64,000 bases of DNA, from contig JAFTDD010000086.1 in NCBI GenBank assembly GCA_017454355.1, positions 1-64,000 of the forward strand. Direction: 5' to 3'. Both the position numbers and the translations under genes were made by a program. Under the pieces are notes generated by a model, which saw nothing but the letters and a program-made list of their open reading frames with translations, was not told where the DNA came from and made no database searches. Within the stretch, counting starts at the first letter, position 1, and each line of letters starts with the position of its first letter. Below, piece by piece: positions 27,739 through 36,889 of the stretch. Origin of the DNA: Muribaculaceae bacterium. GTDB taxonomy: Bacteria > Bacteroidota > Bacteroidia > Bacteroidales > Muribaculaceae.

Positions 27739-30700
27739 ATGAATTCTTCTCGACTGACCTTGACTCTGGCGGCGGCACTGCTGTGCAGCCTTGCCGCGAT
27801 GGCCATTCCGGCCGACGACACCCCGCAGCCCTGCGCCCAGCCTGACGGCACGACCGTTATGCTGCGCCTGTGCGGTGACGAGTTCTACAACTTCCACACC
27901 ACGGTTGACGGCTACACGGTGGTGCGCGACGCCACCGGAGCGTGGTGCTACGCCACCCGGCAGGGCGGCGACCTGGTGAGCACCGGCGTAGTGGCCCACG
28001 ACGCGGCGCGGCGCACTCCATCGGAGCAGTCGCAGACGGCACTGCTGCAACGCGGCCTTACCTCGCCGCGCGGCGTGGCTAAGGCTCGCGCGGCACGCGC
28101 CGAGCGCGACAAGCGGTTGAACATCGTCACGCCGCAGGAGATGGCCGCACGGGCCGGCGACGGACGCCGGCGCATGACCGGCGTGTCGATGGACCGCGAC
28201 AAGTTCCGCGGCCTCATCATCCTGATCAACTATAGCGACGTCAAGTTCTCCACGATGAGTTCGCCGCAATCGTTCTACCAAAGCATGGTGAACCAGACGG
28301 GCTATAGCGGCTTCACCTACAATGACACCAAATACACCGCCCAAGGCTCGATGCGCGACTACTTCCGCTATCAGAGCAACGGCGCGTTCGCGCCGCAGTT
28401 TGACGTCTATGGCCCGGTGAACCTCTCCTACAGTTCGACCTACGTCCAGCAGACCGACTACGCCCGCCGCAACACGCTGTTTGAGGCCGCCCTCACTGCT
28501 CTCGACTCCAGCATCAACTACGCCACCTACGATAGTGACAACAACGGAGAGGTTGATATGGTCTACTTCATTGTGGCAGGCTATACCAGCGACTACGAGA
28601 CCAACGACACCAACCTGCTGTGGCCTCACGCCGGCTGGCTGGCCAACAGTGAGGGTACCAACTATCTATACCACGACGGCAAGCGCTTCGGGCGCTACGC
28701 CTGCTCGGGCGAGATCTACGGCTGGCAGAAGTACAACGACCCGTTCCCGCTGGGCATCGGCACAATGTGCCACGAGTTCAGCCACGTGCTGGGCTTGCCG
28801 GACCTCTACGACACGGACTACAGCGAGAACGGCCAGAGCCTCACCCCCGGCCATTGGGACGTGATGGCCAGCGGCAGCGGCCGCTATGACAAGGGGCGCA
28901 CCCCGGTGAATTACTCCGCCTGGGAGCGCGACAATGTGGGCTTCGCCAGCATGACGACAATCTCGTCGCCCGGCTCCTACACGCTGCGCCCAGGCGAGTA
29001 TGAGAGTTACCGCCTCAACTCGGCCAACAGCAACGAGTACTTCACGCTCGAGAACCGCCAGCGCGTCGGCTGGGACACCTACCTGCCCGGCCACGGCATG
29101 CTCGTGTGCCGCGTGGATGAGAGCAACAACGTGCCCTGGGACGACAACGATGTGAACATCAACCCCACGCGCGTCTACTATGAACTACTGCGCGCCGGCG
29201 GCAGCACCGACACCGATGCCCAGAGCGGCAGTGACCCCTTCCCGGGCACCGCGGGCGTGACAAGCATCACATCCACCACCACGCCGGCACTGGTCACATG
29301 GGACGGCAAAGCCTCCTCGCGCAAGATCACTAATATTAAGGAGAGCGGTGCCGTAGTCACCTTCAACCTCGAGGCCGAGACACAGCCGGAAACGACAGGA
29401 GATATAGCCTATACGCTCATCAACGACGCCACCGAGCCCTACCTGCGCGTGGACGGCCTCACGGCAGCCGGCAAGGCCAAGAGCAATTTTGCCCTAGTAA
29501 TACCCTCGTTGGCAACACACAACGGCACTCAATATCCAGTGCGCGAAATCAAGACGCAAGCCTTCTACCGCGCCGACAACATCACCTCGGTTACCATACG
29601 CTGGGGTTGCCGCATCATCGGCGACTATGCGTTCTACCAGAACACGGCGATGACCTTTGCCAAGATTCCGAGTTCGGTGAACTATATCGGCAGCTATGCG
29701 TTCTACAACAGTCCTCAACTCAAGACGTTCTACTACGCCGGCTTCAACATGCCAAAGACAATAGGCAGCGCCGCTTTCCCCGCAATTTCTGGCTCGGTAT
29801 TCTACTATGTGTCAGGCGCCAATTTCACCACCTCGGATCTCTCGTCCAAACTGGGCTCCTACTTTTCCTCCTTCACCAAAAGTTACTACGCCGCCGACTA
29901 TCATATCACCGATGGCTCCTATTTCTGCATCGGGGCTGACGACAATCTCAAGATTACCGACGTCCATGACGGCACCCTCGTGGGGTGGGTCAAGCCGAGC
30001 AGCAACACCGATGGTGTCTTCACCCCCACCTACCACGGCTTTTTCAATGTGGAAGGTGTGGACATCAAGATACGCACAATCGCCTCCGGAGCAGTCACCA
30101 AAAACACCGACCTCACCGGCCTTAACCTGGATGGCTGCTATATTACCCGCATCGGCAACTCGGCCTTTGACGGCTGCACCAACCTGGCCACCGTCACCCT
30201 CAACGAGGGGCTGACGACCATCGAGGCGTTCGCCTTCCGCGGCAGCGCCATCACCACCATCCATGTGCCGGCCTCGGTGACGAGCCTGAGCGCCTACTTC
30301 GTTGACCAATGCGCCAAGCACCAGACAATCACCGTTGACGAGGGAAACACCGCCTACGCCTCCCACAACGGCATGCTCTTCAACAAGTCGCTCACCACAT
30401 TGCTGCGCAAGCCGTGCTACGGCGGCGGCGCCACCTATCCCGCGACGATGACAGCCATCGGCGCCTACGCCTACGAGGGCTGCTCGCGCATGTCGTCCGT
30501 CACGGTGCCCTACGGTGTCACCTACATCGGCACGGCCGCCTTCAACTCCTGCTCCAACCTCAGTAAACTCATTATCCCAAGTTCGGTAAAGTCGCTGGGA
30601 GCCAACTTTGTGAGGAACTGCAACGCGCTCTCCCAACTCTATATCAACCTGGCCACGCCACCCACGGTGAGCGACGTCAATACCTACTTCGGCACCACGA

Positions 30701-31995
30701 CGCCCGGCAATATCAACCTGCACGTGCCCTACTCGGCCAAGAGCACCTATGAGAGCGCCTCGGGCTGGCAAGGCTTCAAGAGTTATAACCTCAACAACGA
30801 GTTTGCCTACGACGGTGCCCTGGGCGTGAACAATATCAATGGCGGCCGCTTCACCATCACGTCCACCGCGCCCTACGGCTACATCGACACGGCCGGCAAC
30901 AGCCGCACTGCCTCGGGCGGCACCGCGATGTATCAAGGAGCCGGCGACGGCGTGACAACGCTCACGGGCGATGCCAACCTGCCCACCGGCTTCAACTACC
31001 GCGACAAATACTATTTGATCACCGAGGTCGCGCCTTATACCCTCACCGGCGGTAGCGGCACAGCCTACGCCGTGGGCGGCGGCGCGTTCCTGACGACCAT
31101 CGACGAGTTTGCCTTCCACAACTGCAAGACCATCTCGAGCCTGACGATTAAGGGTCCGCTATCGAGCGTCGGCGAGGACGCTTTCACGGGCATGAGCAAC
31201 TGCACCGAGGTGATGCTCGAGAGTGACAACGACCTCAGCGCCTCGTTTGCCTACCGCATCTACGGCGACCTGAAGAGCGGTTACCTCTTCTGGATTAACA
31301 ACAAGTTCTATTACTCATGCTATCAGAAGACCCGCAACTGGAGCGCCGCCGGCACCGACACGTCAATGAAGAACCGGCTACGACCGTTCCTCAAGCCTGC
31401 GGCCGAGGTAGAGCCGTTCAGTTGCTATATGGACTATGTGGACCTCAACAACAGCGGCCTGCTCGAGGGCGGAGCCTACTGGATCACGGGCTACAACGAG
31501 GCCACCAAGACGCTCACCACCACCCGTGCCACCGCCGGACAAAGCAACCTGTGGAGCAAGGGCATGCTGCTCACCGGCCTCACGCCCGGCAAAATCTATA
31601 AGTTGCAGTTCGGCACGAGCAACTACTATGGCAACACCTCTTATCTCGAGCCCACCGCCAACGGAGTTAGGACGTTGCAGGCGACCGCGGGCATCCATGT
31701 GTGGGACGCCGCGGGCAAGAGGTTCGTCAAGCCCACATCGACGGTCACCGTGCCCATCTGCACCGGCTACCTCAACCTGCCGGCGTCGCAGCGTGACGTC
31801 ACGCCGTGGACCGTTGACGTGCTCGGCAACAAGTTTGACGTCAACAACGACGGAGACGTGGACGTGGGCGACGTGAACGCGGTGCTCGCGGCCATCCTCG
31901 CCGCGGGCAACGACGCCAAGTTCAACGTCAACGGCGACACGGCCGTCGACGTTGGCGACGTGAACGCCATCCTCGACTACATCCTCACCCATTGA
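27739..31995 (+). CDS. Secreted M6-family metalloprotease with BspA-type LRRs and C-terminal dockerin
   Basis: 1418 residues from MNSSRLTLTL, chosen because it gives a clean signal peptide (cleavage near AMA, residue 21). Residues about 135-460 are an M6 (immune inhibitor A-like) protease with the zinc motif HEFSHVLGLPD at about 345-355. From about 560 to 1150 come BspA/LRR_5 repeats (SVTIRWGCRIIGDYAFYQN, VTVPYGVTYIGTAAFNSC). After a beta-rich region, the last 55 residues are a two-loop type I dockerin (DVNNDGDVDVGDVNAVLAAI and NVNGDTAVDVGDVNAILDYI). No sorting domain follows, so it may be held at the surface through its dockerin. Broad proteolysis of host or dietary protein is inferred. Confidence 0.88.
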   Translation: MNSSRLTLTLAAALLCSLAAMAIPADDTPQPCAQPDGTTVMLRLCGDEFYNFHTTVDGYTVVRDATGAWCYATRQGGDLVSTGVVAHDAARRTPSEQSQTALLQRGLTSPRGVAKARAARAERDKRLNIVTPQEMAARAGDGRRRMTGVSMDRDKFRGLIILINYSDVKFSTMSSPQSFYQSMVNQTGYSGFTYNDTKYTAQGSMRDYFRYQSNGAFAPQFDVYGPVNLSYSSTYVQQTDYARRNTLFEAALTALDSSINYATYDSDNNGEVDMVYFIVAGYTSDYETNDTNLLWPHAGWLANSEGTNYLYHDGKRFGRYACSGEIYGWQKYNDPFPLGIGTMCHEFSHVLGLPDLYDTDYSENGQSLTPGHWDVMASGSGRYDKGRTPVNYSAWERDNVGFASMTTISSPGSYTLRPGEYESYRLNSANSNEYFTLENRQRVGWDTYLPGHGMLVCRVDESNNVPWDDNDVNINPTRVYYELLRAGGSTDTDAQSGSDPFPGTAGVTSITSTTTPALVTWDGKASSRKITNIKESGAVVTFNLEAETQPETTGDIAYTLINDATEPYLRVDGLTAAGKAKSNFALVIPSLATHNGTQYPVREIKTQAFYRADNITSVTIRWGCRIIGDYAFYQNTAMTFAKIPSSVNYIGSYAFYNSPQLKTFYYAGFNMPKTIGSAAFPAISGSVFYYVSGANFTTSDLSSKLGSYFSSFTKSYYAADYHITDGSYFCIGADDNLKITDVHDGTLVGWVKPSSNTDGVFTPTYHGFFNVEGVDIKIRTIASGAVTKNTDLTGLNLDGCYITRIGNSAFDGCTNLATVTLNEGLTTIEAFAFRGSAITTIHVPASVTSLSAYFVDQCAKHQTITVDEGNTAYASHNGMLFNKSLTTLLRKPCYGGGATYPATMTAIGAYAYEGCSRMSSVTVPYGVTYIGTAAFNSCSNLSKLIIPSSVKSLGANFVRNCNALSQLYINLATPPTVSDVNTYFGTTTPGNINLHVPYSAKSTYESASGWQGFKSYNLNNEFAYDGALGVNNINGGRFTITSTAPYGYIDTAGNSRTASGGTAMYQGAGDGVTTLTGDANLPTGFNYRDKYYLITEVAPYTLTGGSGTAYAVGGGAFLTTIDEFAFHNCKTISSLTIKGPLSSVGEDAFTGMSNCTEVMLESDNDLSASFAYRIYGDLKSGYLFWINNKFYYSCYQKTRNWSAAGTDTSMKNRLRPFLKPAAEVEPFSCYMDYVDLNNSGLLEGGAYWITGYNEATKTLTTTRATAGQSNLWSKGMLLTGLTPGKIYKLQFGTSNYYGNTSYLEPTANGVRTLQATAGIHVWDAAGKRFVKPTSTVTVPICTGYLNLPASQRDVTPWTVDVLGNKFDVNNDGDVDVGDVNAVLAAILAAGNDAKFNVNGDTAVDVGDVNAILDYILTH

Positions 31996-32180
31996 GGCCT
32001 CTCCCCCTCCCTCCTAAAGGAGGGGGGAGACGGTGGCGGAAAGCCCCGTCAGGGGCGACGGCTCATAGGCGGGGGCAACAGCCCCCGCCTATAAGCCCGC
32101 CACCCACTTCGTGGGTTCGCCACTAACGGCCAGGCCAAGGCCAGGCCCTACAAGAAACTGAAGAACCGTCCCTATGTTTC
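31996..32180. repeat. Composite block of five different palindromes
   Basis: In order: CCCTCCTAAAGGAGGGGG type, GCCCCGTCAGGGGC, ATAGGCGGGGGC / GCCCCCGCCTAT (12-bp stem), CCCACTTCGTGGG, a family B copy (32127-32152), and half of family A (GAAGAACCGTCCC, near 32160). No gene is visible between 31996 and the cstA promoter. Confidence 0.85.
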
Positions 32181-32269
32181 GCACACAGCGCGCAACACTT
32201 TTTCGGCCGAAAATTTGTAGTGAATTACATTTTTTCGGCCGAAAAAATGTTTCTTACAAAGAAATCTAT

Positions 32270-32341
32270 TACCTTTGCATTGACAAAACCATCAAAACTA
32301 ATAATGTTCCGTGTGCAACCACCTCGTGGTTGCCCCGTATT
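32270..32341 (+). promoter_or_regulatory. Promoter and structured leader of cstA
   Basis: TACCTTTG at 32270-32277 is a good -7 box. The leader segment 32307-32341 contains TGTGCAACCACCTCGTGGTT, in which CAACCAC pairs with GTGGTTG. It matches the M6 protease leader around CCTCGT while the stem bases differ in a paired way. The leader ends five bases before the chosen cstA start. Confidence 0.65.
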
Positions 32342-32345
32342 GGTC

Positions 32346-33791
32346 ATGATTTCATTTCTTATCTCACTTGTGGCCCTGGTGATGGGCTACCACATCTACG
32401 GACGCGTGATTGAGCGCGTGTTCGGCCCCGACGACCGTGTCACACCGGCCATCGCTCACGCCGACGGTGTTGACTATGTGGCCATGCCGTCGTGGCGCGT
32501 GTTCATGATTCAATTCCTCAACATCGCCGGCACCGGACCTATCTTCGGCGCCATCATGGGCGCCGTGTTCGGCCCGGCAGCCTTCTTGTGGATTGTGCTG
32601 GGCAGCATCTTTGCCGGCGCGGTGCACGACTACTTCTGCGGCATGCTCTCGATGCGCCACGACGGGCACGGCGTGCCCACCATCGTGGGCATCTACTTGG
32701 GCACATGGATGCGGCGCGTGATGCTCTTCTTCTGTGTGCTGCTGCTCATGCTCGTGGGCGTGGTGTTTGTTTTTAGCCCCGCCATCATCCTCGACGACTT
32801 TGGCGGCACGACGCTGATGTGGGTTCTCGTCATCTTCGGCTACTACGTGCTGGCCACACTGCTGCCTGTCGACAAGTTGATCGGCAAGATTTATCCACTG
32901 TTCGCCTTCTCGCTCATTTTCATGGCCATCGCCCTGATGGTGGGGTTGCTGGTCAAGTGGCCGGCGCTGCCCGAGTTCTGGAATATGGGCGACCTGAGCG
33001 CATGGATCGGCTCGCAGGTGGACGGTGACGGCAACGATTTGCTGGGCGCTGTGGCCTATATGCGCAAGAACCCACTCTTTCCCTGCCTGTTCATTACCAT
33101 CGCTTGCGGCGCGTTGAGCGGCTTCCACGCCACCCAGAGTCCGATTATGGCACGCTGCCTTAAGGACGAGCGCATGGGACGCCCCGTTTTCTACGGCGCG
33201 ATGATTACCGAGGGTATCGTCGCCCTGGTGTGGGCAGCCGTGGCGATGTGGTTCTTCTATTACGGCGGTTGGCGCGAGGTCGCGGGTCCGGACACGGTTC
33301 AAGCGTTCCTCGAGCAAGCCGATGACGAGGGCGGCAAGACGCTGCTGCAATACTTCACCGCGCCGAGCGTGGTCAACGCCGTGTGCAACGGTTGGCTGGG
33401 TCTCGCCGGCGGTGTGCTCGCCATCCTGGGCGTTGTGGCCGCTCCCATCACAAGCGGCGACACCGCCTTCCGCAGCGCGCGTCTGATTATCGCCGAGGCC
33501 TTCAACGTCAAGCAGAAACCCATCATGGGCCGCCTAGTCGTTGCCCTGCCAATGTTCATTGCCGCTATCGGCCTGCTTGTGTGGCAGATGGAAAGCCCCG
33601 ACGGCTTCAACACCCTGTGGCAGTGGTTCGGGTGGAGCAACCAGACGCTTGCCACCATCGCGTTGTGGACGACAACAATGTACTTGTGGAAACGCGGCAG
33701 CCGCGCCTGGTGGCTCACGTTGCTGCCGTCGCTGTTCATGACGGTCGTCGTCATCTCCTTCCTCTTCGTGTCGCCCTTCGCCTTCGGCTAA
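32346..33791 (+). CDS. cstA: Carbon starvation protein CstA-family transporter
   Basis: 481 residues from MISFLISLVALVMGYHIYG; upstream in-frame codons are leader. A polytopic inner membrane protein of the CstA/BtsT family, which imports pyruvate or peptides. Family features include NIAGTGPIFGAIMGAVFGP (about residues 58-76), GAVHDYFCGMLSMRHDG (about 92-108) and ITSGDTAFRSARLI (about 370-383). The length fits the short form found in Bacteroidetes. It stands alone with its own promoter and is followed by two hairpins (33796-33910). Confidence 0.92.
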   Translation: MISFLISLVALVMGYHIYGRVIERVFGPDDRVTPAIAHADGVDYVAMPSWRVFMIQFLNIAGTGPIFGAIMGAVFGPAAFLWIVLGSIFAGAVHDYFCGMLSMRHDGHGVPTIVGIYLGTWMRRVMLFFCVLLLMLVGVVFVFSPAIILDDFGGTTLMWVLVIFGYYVLATLLPVDKLIGKIYPLFAFSLIFMAIALMVGLLVKWPALPEFWNMGDLSAWIGSQVDGDGNDLLGAVAYMRKNPLFPCLFITIACGALSGFHATQSPIMARCLKDERMGRPVFYGAMITEGIVALVWAAVAMWFFYYGGWREVAGPDTVQAFLEQADDEGGKTLLQYFTAPSVVNAVCNGWLGLAGGVLAILGVVAAPITSGDTAFRSARLIIAEAFNVKQKPIMGRLVVALPMFIAAIGLLVWQMESPDGFNTLWQWFGWSNQTLATIALWTTTMYLWKRGSRAWWLTLLPSLFMTVVVISFLFVSPFAFG

Positions 33792-33795
33792 CCCC

Positions 33796-33910
33796 CTCTC
33801 ACGAAAATTCTCGAAAATTCCCATGAATTAATCTCCCGTGAATTTTCGTGAATATTCGTGAGGAAAGACAAGAGAACATGAGGAGTTTAGATTTCTCATG
33901 TTCTCTTGTC
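33796..33910. terminator. Two hairpins between cstA and the convergent gene
   Basis: The first (33796-33863) pairs CTCACGAAAATTCTCGAAAA with TTCGTGAATATTCGTGAG around an AT-rich loop. The second (33867-33910) is a perfect 16-bp stem, GACAAGAGAACATGAG with its complement, and a 12-base loop. They lie between converging genes and could terminate both. Both are built from repeat words found in other intergenic regions. Confidence 0.55.
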
Positions 33911-33941
33911 TAATGTTCTCTTGTCTTATTGGTATGGAGGG

Positions 33942-34844
33942 TTAACTGCCGATGGTGAGGGTGGTGTAGAAGCGGCCGGCGTCGAGGCCGTAACTCAAGG
34001 TGACATATCCGGTCGCATTGCCTCCCCACCAGGTGACCGAGGCCTCGAAGCCGGTGCGGCTCTCACTGACGGGCGTGCCGGAGGTGGCGCAGAGAGTGCG
34101 GTAAGCGGTGTTATAGCGGGTGCGATCGCTATAGGCGGTGGAGTAGAAGAGTTGCGCGCCAGTGAGGCGGTTGTAACTGTCGTAGGTGAGCATCGCGTCT
34201 TGCCAGAGCAGCCCCGCCATAGAGGCGTCGCGCAAGTAGATCACGTTGTCGTAGTATCCGTCCACATAGTATCCGTTGCTGTAGAGGTAGTCGAGGCTGG
34301 CCGCATAACGGGTGCCGAAGTATAGACCGAACACGCGGTCAATCACGGGAGCCGTAGCCAGAGGGCGGTAACTGACGGGACGCACGGGGCGGTAAGGAGC
34401 CACATAACGGGGGCGATAGTCGCGGTGGGGCGGAGTGACGGGAGTGCGCCAGTCGCGCTTGGGTCCGCCGGTAGTGGCATCATAGCCGGCGCGGGGGCGC
34501 GCGGCATGGCCAACAGGCTGTCCAACGGTGGGACGCGTTGCCGGACGGTTCTTGTCATTGTTGTGGCCGGTGCTATGGTTGTCGCGGCCCTGAGTGCCGA
34601 CGGTCGAGCCGCCGTTGTGGCCGGTGCCATGGTTGTCGCGGCCCTGGGTGGCGGTGTCGCGGCCACGGGTGGCGCCGGTGTTGCTGCCGGCGGTGGTGGA
34701 ACGCGAGGCCGAGCCGGTGGTGTTGGCAACGTCCGGGCGGCGGCGTCCTTGCATCGTCTGTGCGGCGGCGTTGCTGTCCGCCATCACCATTGCGCCCATG
34801 AGCACGAGGCTCATCATCATCGAGGAAAAAACATTTGCTTTCAT
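33942..34844 (-). CDS. Secreted protein with basic Gly/Asn/Thr repeat linker, unknown function
   Basis: 300 residues: signal peptide (about 1-28, ending SNAAAQ), a low-complexity basic linker (about 30-145) with imperfect repeats of TQGRDNHGTGHNGG, then an arginine/proline/tyrosine-rich stretch (PRYVAPYRPVRPVSYRPL) and a compact C-terminal domain (about 165-300) rich in tyrosine and ending in alternating strand-like residues (GYVTLSYGLDAGRFYTTLTIGS). I do not recognise a named family. Probably periplasmic or surface located. Confidence 0.6.
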   Translation of the reverse strand: MKANVFSSMMMSLVLMGAMVMADSNAAAQTMQGRRRPDVANTTGSASRSTTAGSNTGATRGRDTATQGRDNHGTGHNGGSTVGTQGRDNHSTGHNNDKNRPATRPTVGQPVGHAARPRAGYDATTGGPKRDWRTPVTPPHRDYRPRYVAPYRPVRPVSYRPLATAPVIDRVFGLYFGTRYAASLDYLYSNGYYVDGYYDNVIYLRDASMAGLLWQDAMLTYDSYNRLTGAQLFYSTAYSDRTRYNTAYRTLCATSGTPVSESRTGFEASVTWWGGNATGYVTLSYGLDAGRFYTTLTIGS

Positions 34845-34991
34845 GACGTTGTCCTTTTTAGTAATTAGTAATTAGTGATTGGTAATTAGTTCCAACCGGT
34901 AATCACTAACTGGTTCGACATTCCGTTTGTTTGTCTTTTAGACCGCTGTGTATCAGGCCGGTTTAAGCATCTATAGCCATTACTCGACCAA

Positions 34992-35025
34992 CGGGGCACC
35001 GCCAACCGACGATGCCCCGTTTTTT
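34992..35025 (+). terminator. Terminator-like hairpin with no gene in front
   Basis: CGGGGCA (34992-34998) pairs with TGCCCCG (35013-35019), followed on the plus strand by TTTTTTA. The minus strand has no T-run after the hairpin. No plus-strand gene ends here: the neighbours on both sides are on the minus strand, so it may end an unannotated small transcript. No TAnnTTTG promoter was found in 34845-34990. Confidence 0.55.
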
Positions 35026-35071
35026 ATCGACAAACCAATTTGCGAGATAATAAGTGTTTGGGGTATTTGGC

Positions 35072-36706
35072 TCAGAAGGAGGAGCGGTACTCGCGGAGTT
35101 TGGTGCGGCTGAGCACGTTGCGGTCCTCCTCGTGGGAGGTCTCTTGGGCGCCGCACTCGGCGCAGGTGAAGTAGTTGGTGTAGGGCACGTAGCGGACGTT
35201 TTCCCTAAAGACGCCGATGATGTAGTAGCCGTGCTCGGCACTGTGGTTCTTGATGTTCTCTTTGTGGGTCTCCTTGTGTCCGTCGCCGTAGGTGGTGGTG
35301 ACTTCGTCGTAGGTTTGCCAGCGCTCGACGCCGGTGACGACGCGGTCGAGCGTTTCCTCTACTTCCTCGACGGCATCGTGGGAGGGACCTTCCTGCACGC
35401 GCTCGGTAAACTCGCAACTGTAGAGTGTCTTGCAGGCGGAGCATCGCTGCTCGGGGCAGGAGGCACTGAGCAGGTCATCGGCCTTGGTGAGGAAGTGGCC
35501 CACGACGAGCACCTCGCCGATGACGGTGAGGATGATATAGTAGTTGCTCAACGTAGCGAGCACCCAGCCCACGGCGAGCAGGAGTGTTGTCCACTTGATG
35601 ATGTGGTACATGGCGCGGTTGCCGAGGAACTTGAAGACCGGCGGGAAGCGCAGCAGGCCGTAAATGAGCCAGGGCACGAGCAGCGGCATCAGGGTGGCAT
35701 GGGCGATGAGCAGCACGATGAGCAGGAGGAAGACGGCGAAGTAGCCCACGGTGTCCATCGAGAAGCCGTTGAGGTTAAAGCGGTTGATGCGCGATTGCGA
35801 GATGGGCGACACGGTGTAGGAGTAGGGACCGTTGCACCAGATGGCTCCCACCATGGGCAGGTCGCAGAGCGTGCCGTAGAAGGGCAGATACTTGAGCACC
35901 CAACTATTCATCGTGCGCATGGGCCGTGCGGGCATGCGGTAGCCGGTGGCGACGCTGTCGGCGCCAAAGGTGACGATAGGACAATAGAACGCGCCGTCGT
36001 CGCCGTTGAACACGAGCACCTGGAACTGGGCCTCGAGGCCGCCGCCTCTTGTCGGTGCCAGCAGTTGCGCCGGCAGCAGGTCGGCCTCAACGTCGGCCAG
36101 GCGGCGACCCACGCATCGCTTCTCGAAGGCGGCGAGCGACATCACGGCGCGGTTGCTGCCGTCGCGCTCCACGGTGTAGTCGGTGAGCGTGTCGGCCAGA
36201 AAGAAGACGAACGGCGTGTTACGCAGAAGAGTGTCCTTGCCGGAGGCGAGGCGCACGGTGCTCTGCGCGATTTTGTTTTTGTCCAAACCAATCTTCTTGA
36301 CGACGATGGTGTCGCCGGCATGGTTGGCGCTATAGTGGACGGTGTCCTTGGAGAAGTGGAGCGAACTGCTGACGACAAAGGCGCTGTCGGCAAGGCATTC
36401 CTGGGGCAGGAAGCCGCGGGCTCCGCCGTTGGTCTCCACCCAGAACAGGGGCCGGTTGGCGTCGCTCTTGTCGACGAGGCCCAGCAGGGTGACGGTGTCG
36501 CCCCGCTGCACGGTGACGGGGAGGGCGGCGAGCGAGTCGGTGAGCAACTGGCCGGCGGCAATCACGGCGTGGCGGCTGCGGCGCGGCTCGGTGGCCTGAC
36601 GCGAGCAGAACGAGATGGTCCAGGGGAGGAGAACCACCAGGGCGAGCACGAGGCGGACGATTGTCGAATCGAATATCCGGCCGTATTTAAATGGATTGGT
36701 TATCAT
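35072..36706 (-). CDS. Multi-pass membrane protein with SH3-like extracytoplasmic domain, unknown function
   Basis: 544 residues from MITNPFKYGRIFDS. One membrane segment near residues 14-30, then an exported region with an SH3-like stretch (VTVQRGDTVTLLGLVDK ... RGFLPQECL, about 55-105). A cluster of membrane segments lies at about 325-455, followed by a cytoplasmic cysteine-containing tail with CPEQRCSACKTLYSC and YFTCAECGAQET, which look like paired zinc-binding CxxC sites. No family recognised. A possible -7 box TAAATTTG lies at 36740-36747 on the minus strand. The gene is divergent from the PpiD-like gene. Confidence 0.65.
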   Translation of the reverse strand: MITNPFKYGRIFDSTIVRLVLALVVLLPWTISFCSRQATEPRRSRHAVIAAGQLLTDSLAALPVTVQRGDTVTLLGLVDKSDANRPLFWVETNGGARGFLPQECLADSAFVVSSSLHFSKDTVHYSANHAGDTIVVKKIGLDKNKIAQSTVRLASGKDTLLRNTPFVFFLADTLTDYTVERDGSNRAVMSLAAFEKRCVGRRLADVEADLLPAQLLAPTRGGGLEAQFQVLVFNGDDGAFYCPIVTFGADSVATGYRMPARPMRTMNSWVLKYLPFYGTLCDLPMVGAIWCNGPYSYTVSPISQSRINRFNLNGFSMDTVGYFAVFLLLIVLLIAHATLMPLLVPWLIYGLLRFPPVFKFLGNRAMYHIIKWTTLLLAVGWVLATLSNYYIILTVIGEVLVVGHFLTKADDLLSASCPEQRCSACKTLYSCEFTERVQEGPSHDAVEEVEETLDRVVTGVERWQTYDEVTTTYGDGHKETHKENIKNHSAEHGYYIIGVFRENVRYVPYTNYFTCAECGAQETSHEEDRNVLSRTKLREYRSSF

Positions 36707-36795
36707 AGCAGTTAGTCGTTGGTTGTTGATAGCGAATTGCAAATTTACAAAAAAGATTGGGATTGATGAAGAAAAATGTGGAAAAATGAAAAAAA

Positions 36796-36827
36796 TTTGG
36801 CTTGTAACGGAAAAATGAGTACTTTTG
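36796..36827 (+). promoter_or_regulatory. Promoter of the PpiD-like gene
   Basis: TTTG (36796-36799), 20-base spacer, TACTTTTG (36820-36827). This is a full match to the Bacteroidetes consensus, 62 bases before the start codon. Confidence 0.85.
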
Positions 36828-36889
36828 CGTGTTTATTTGGGCAAAAGCCTAAAATCAAAGCAAAAAAACATAACAAAACAATACTTTAA

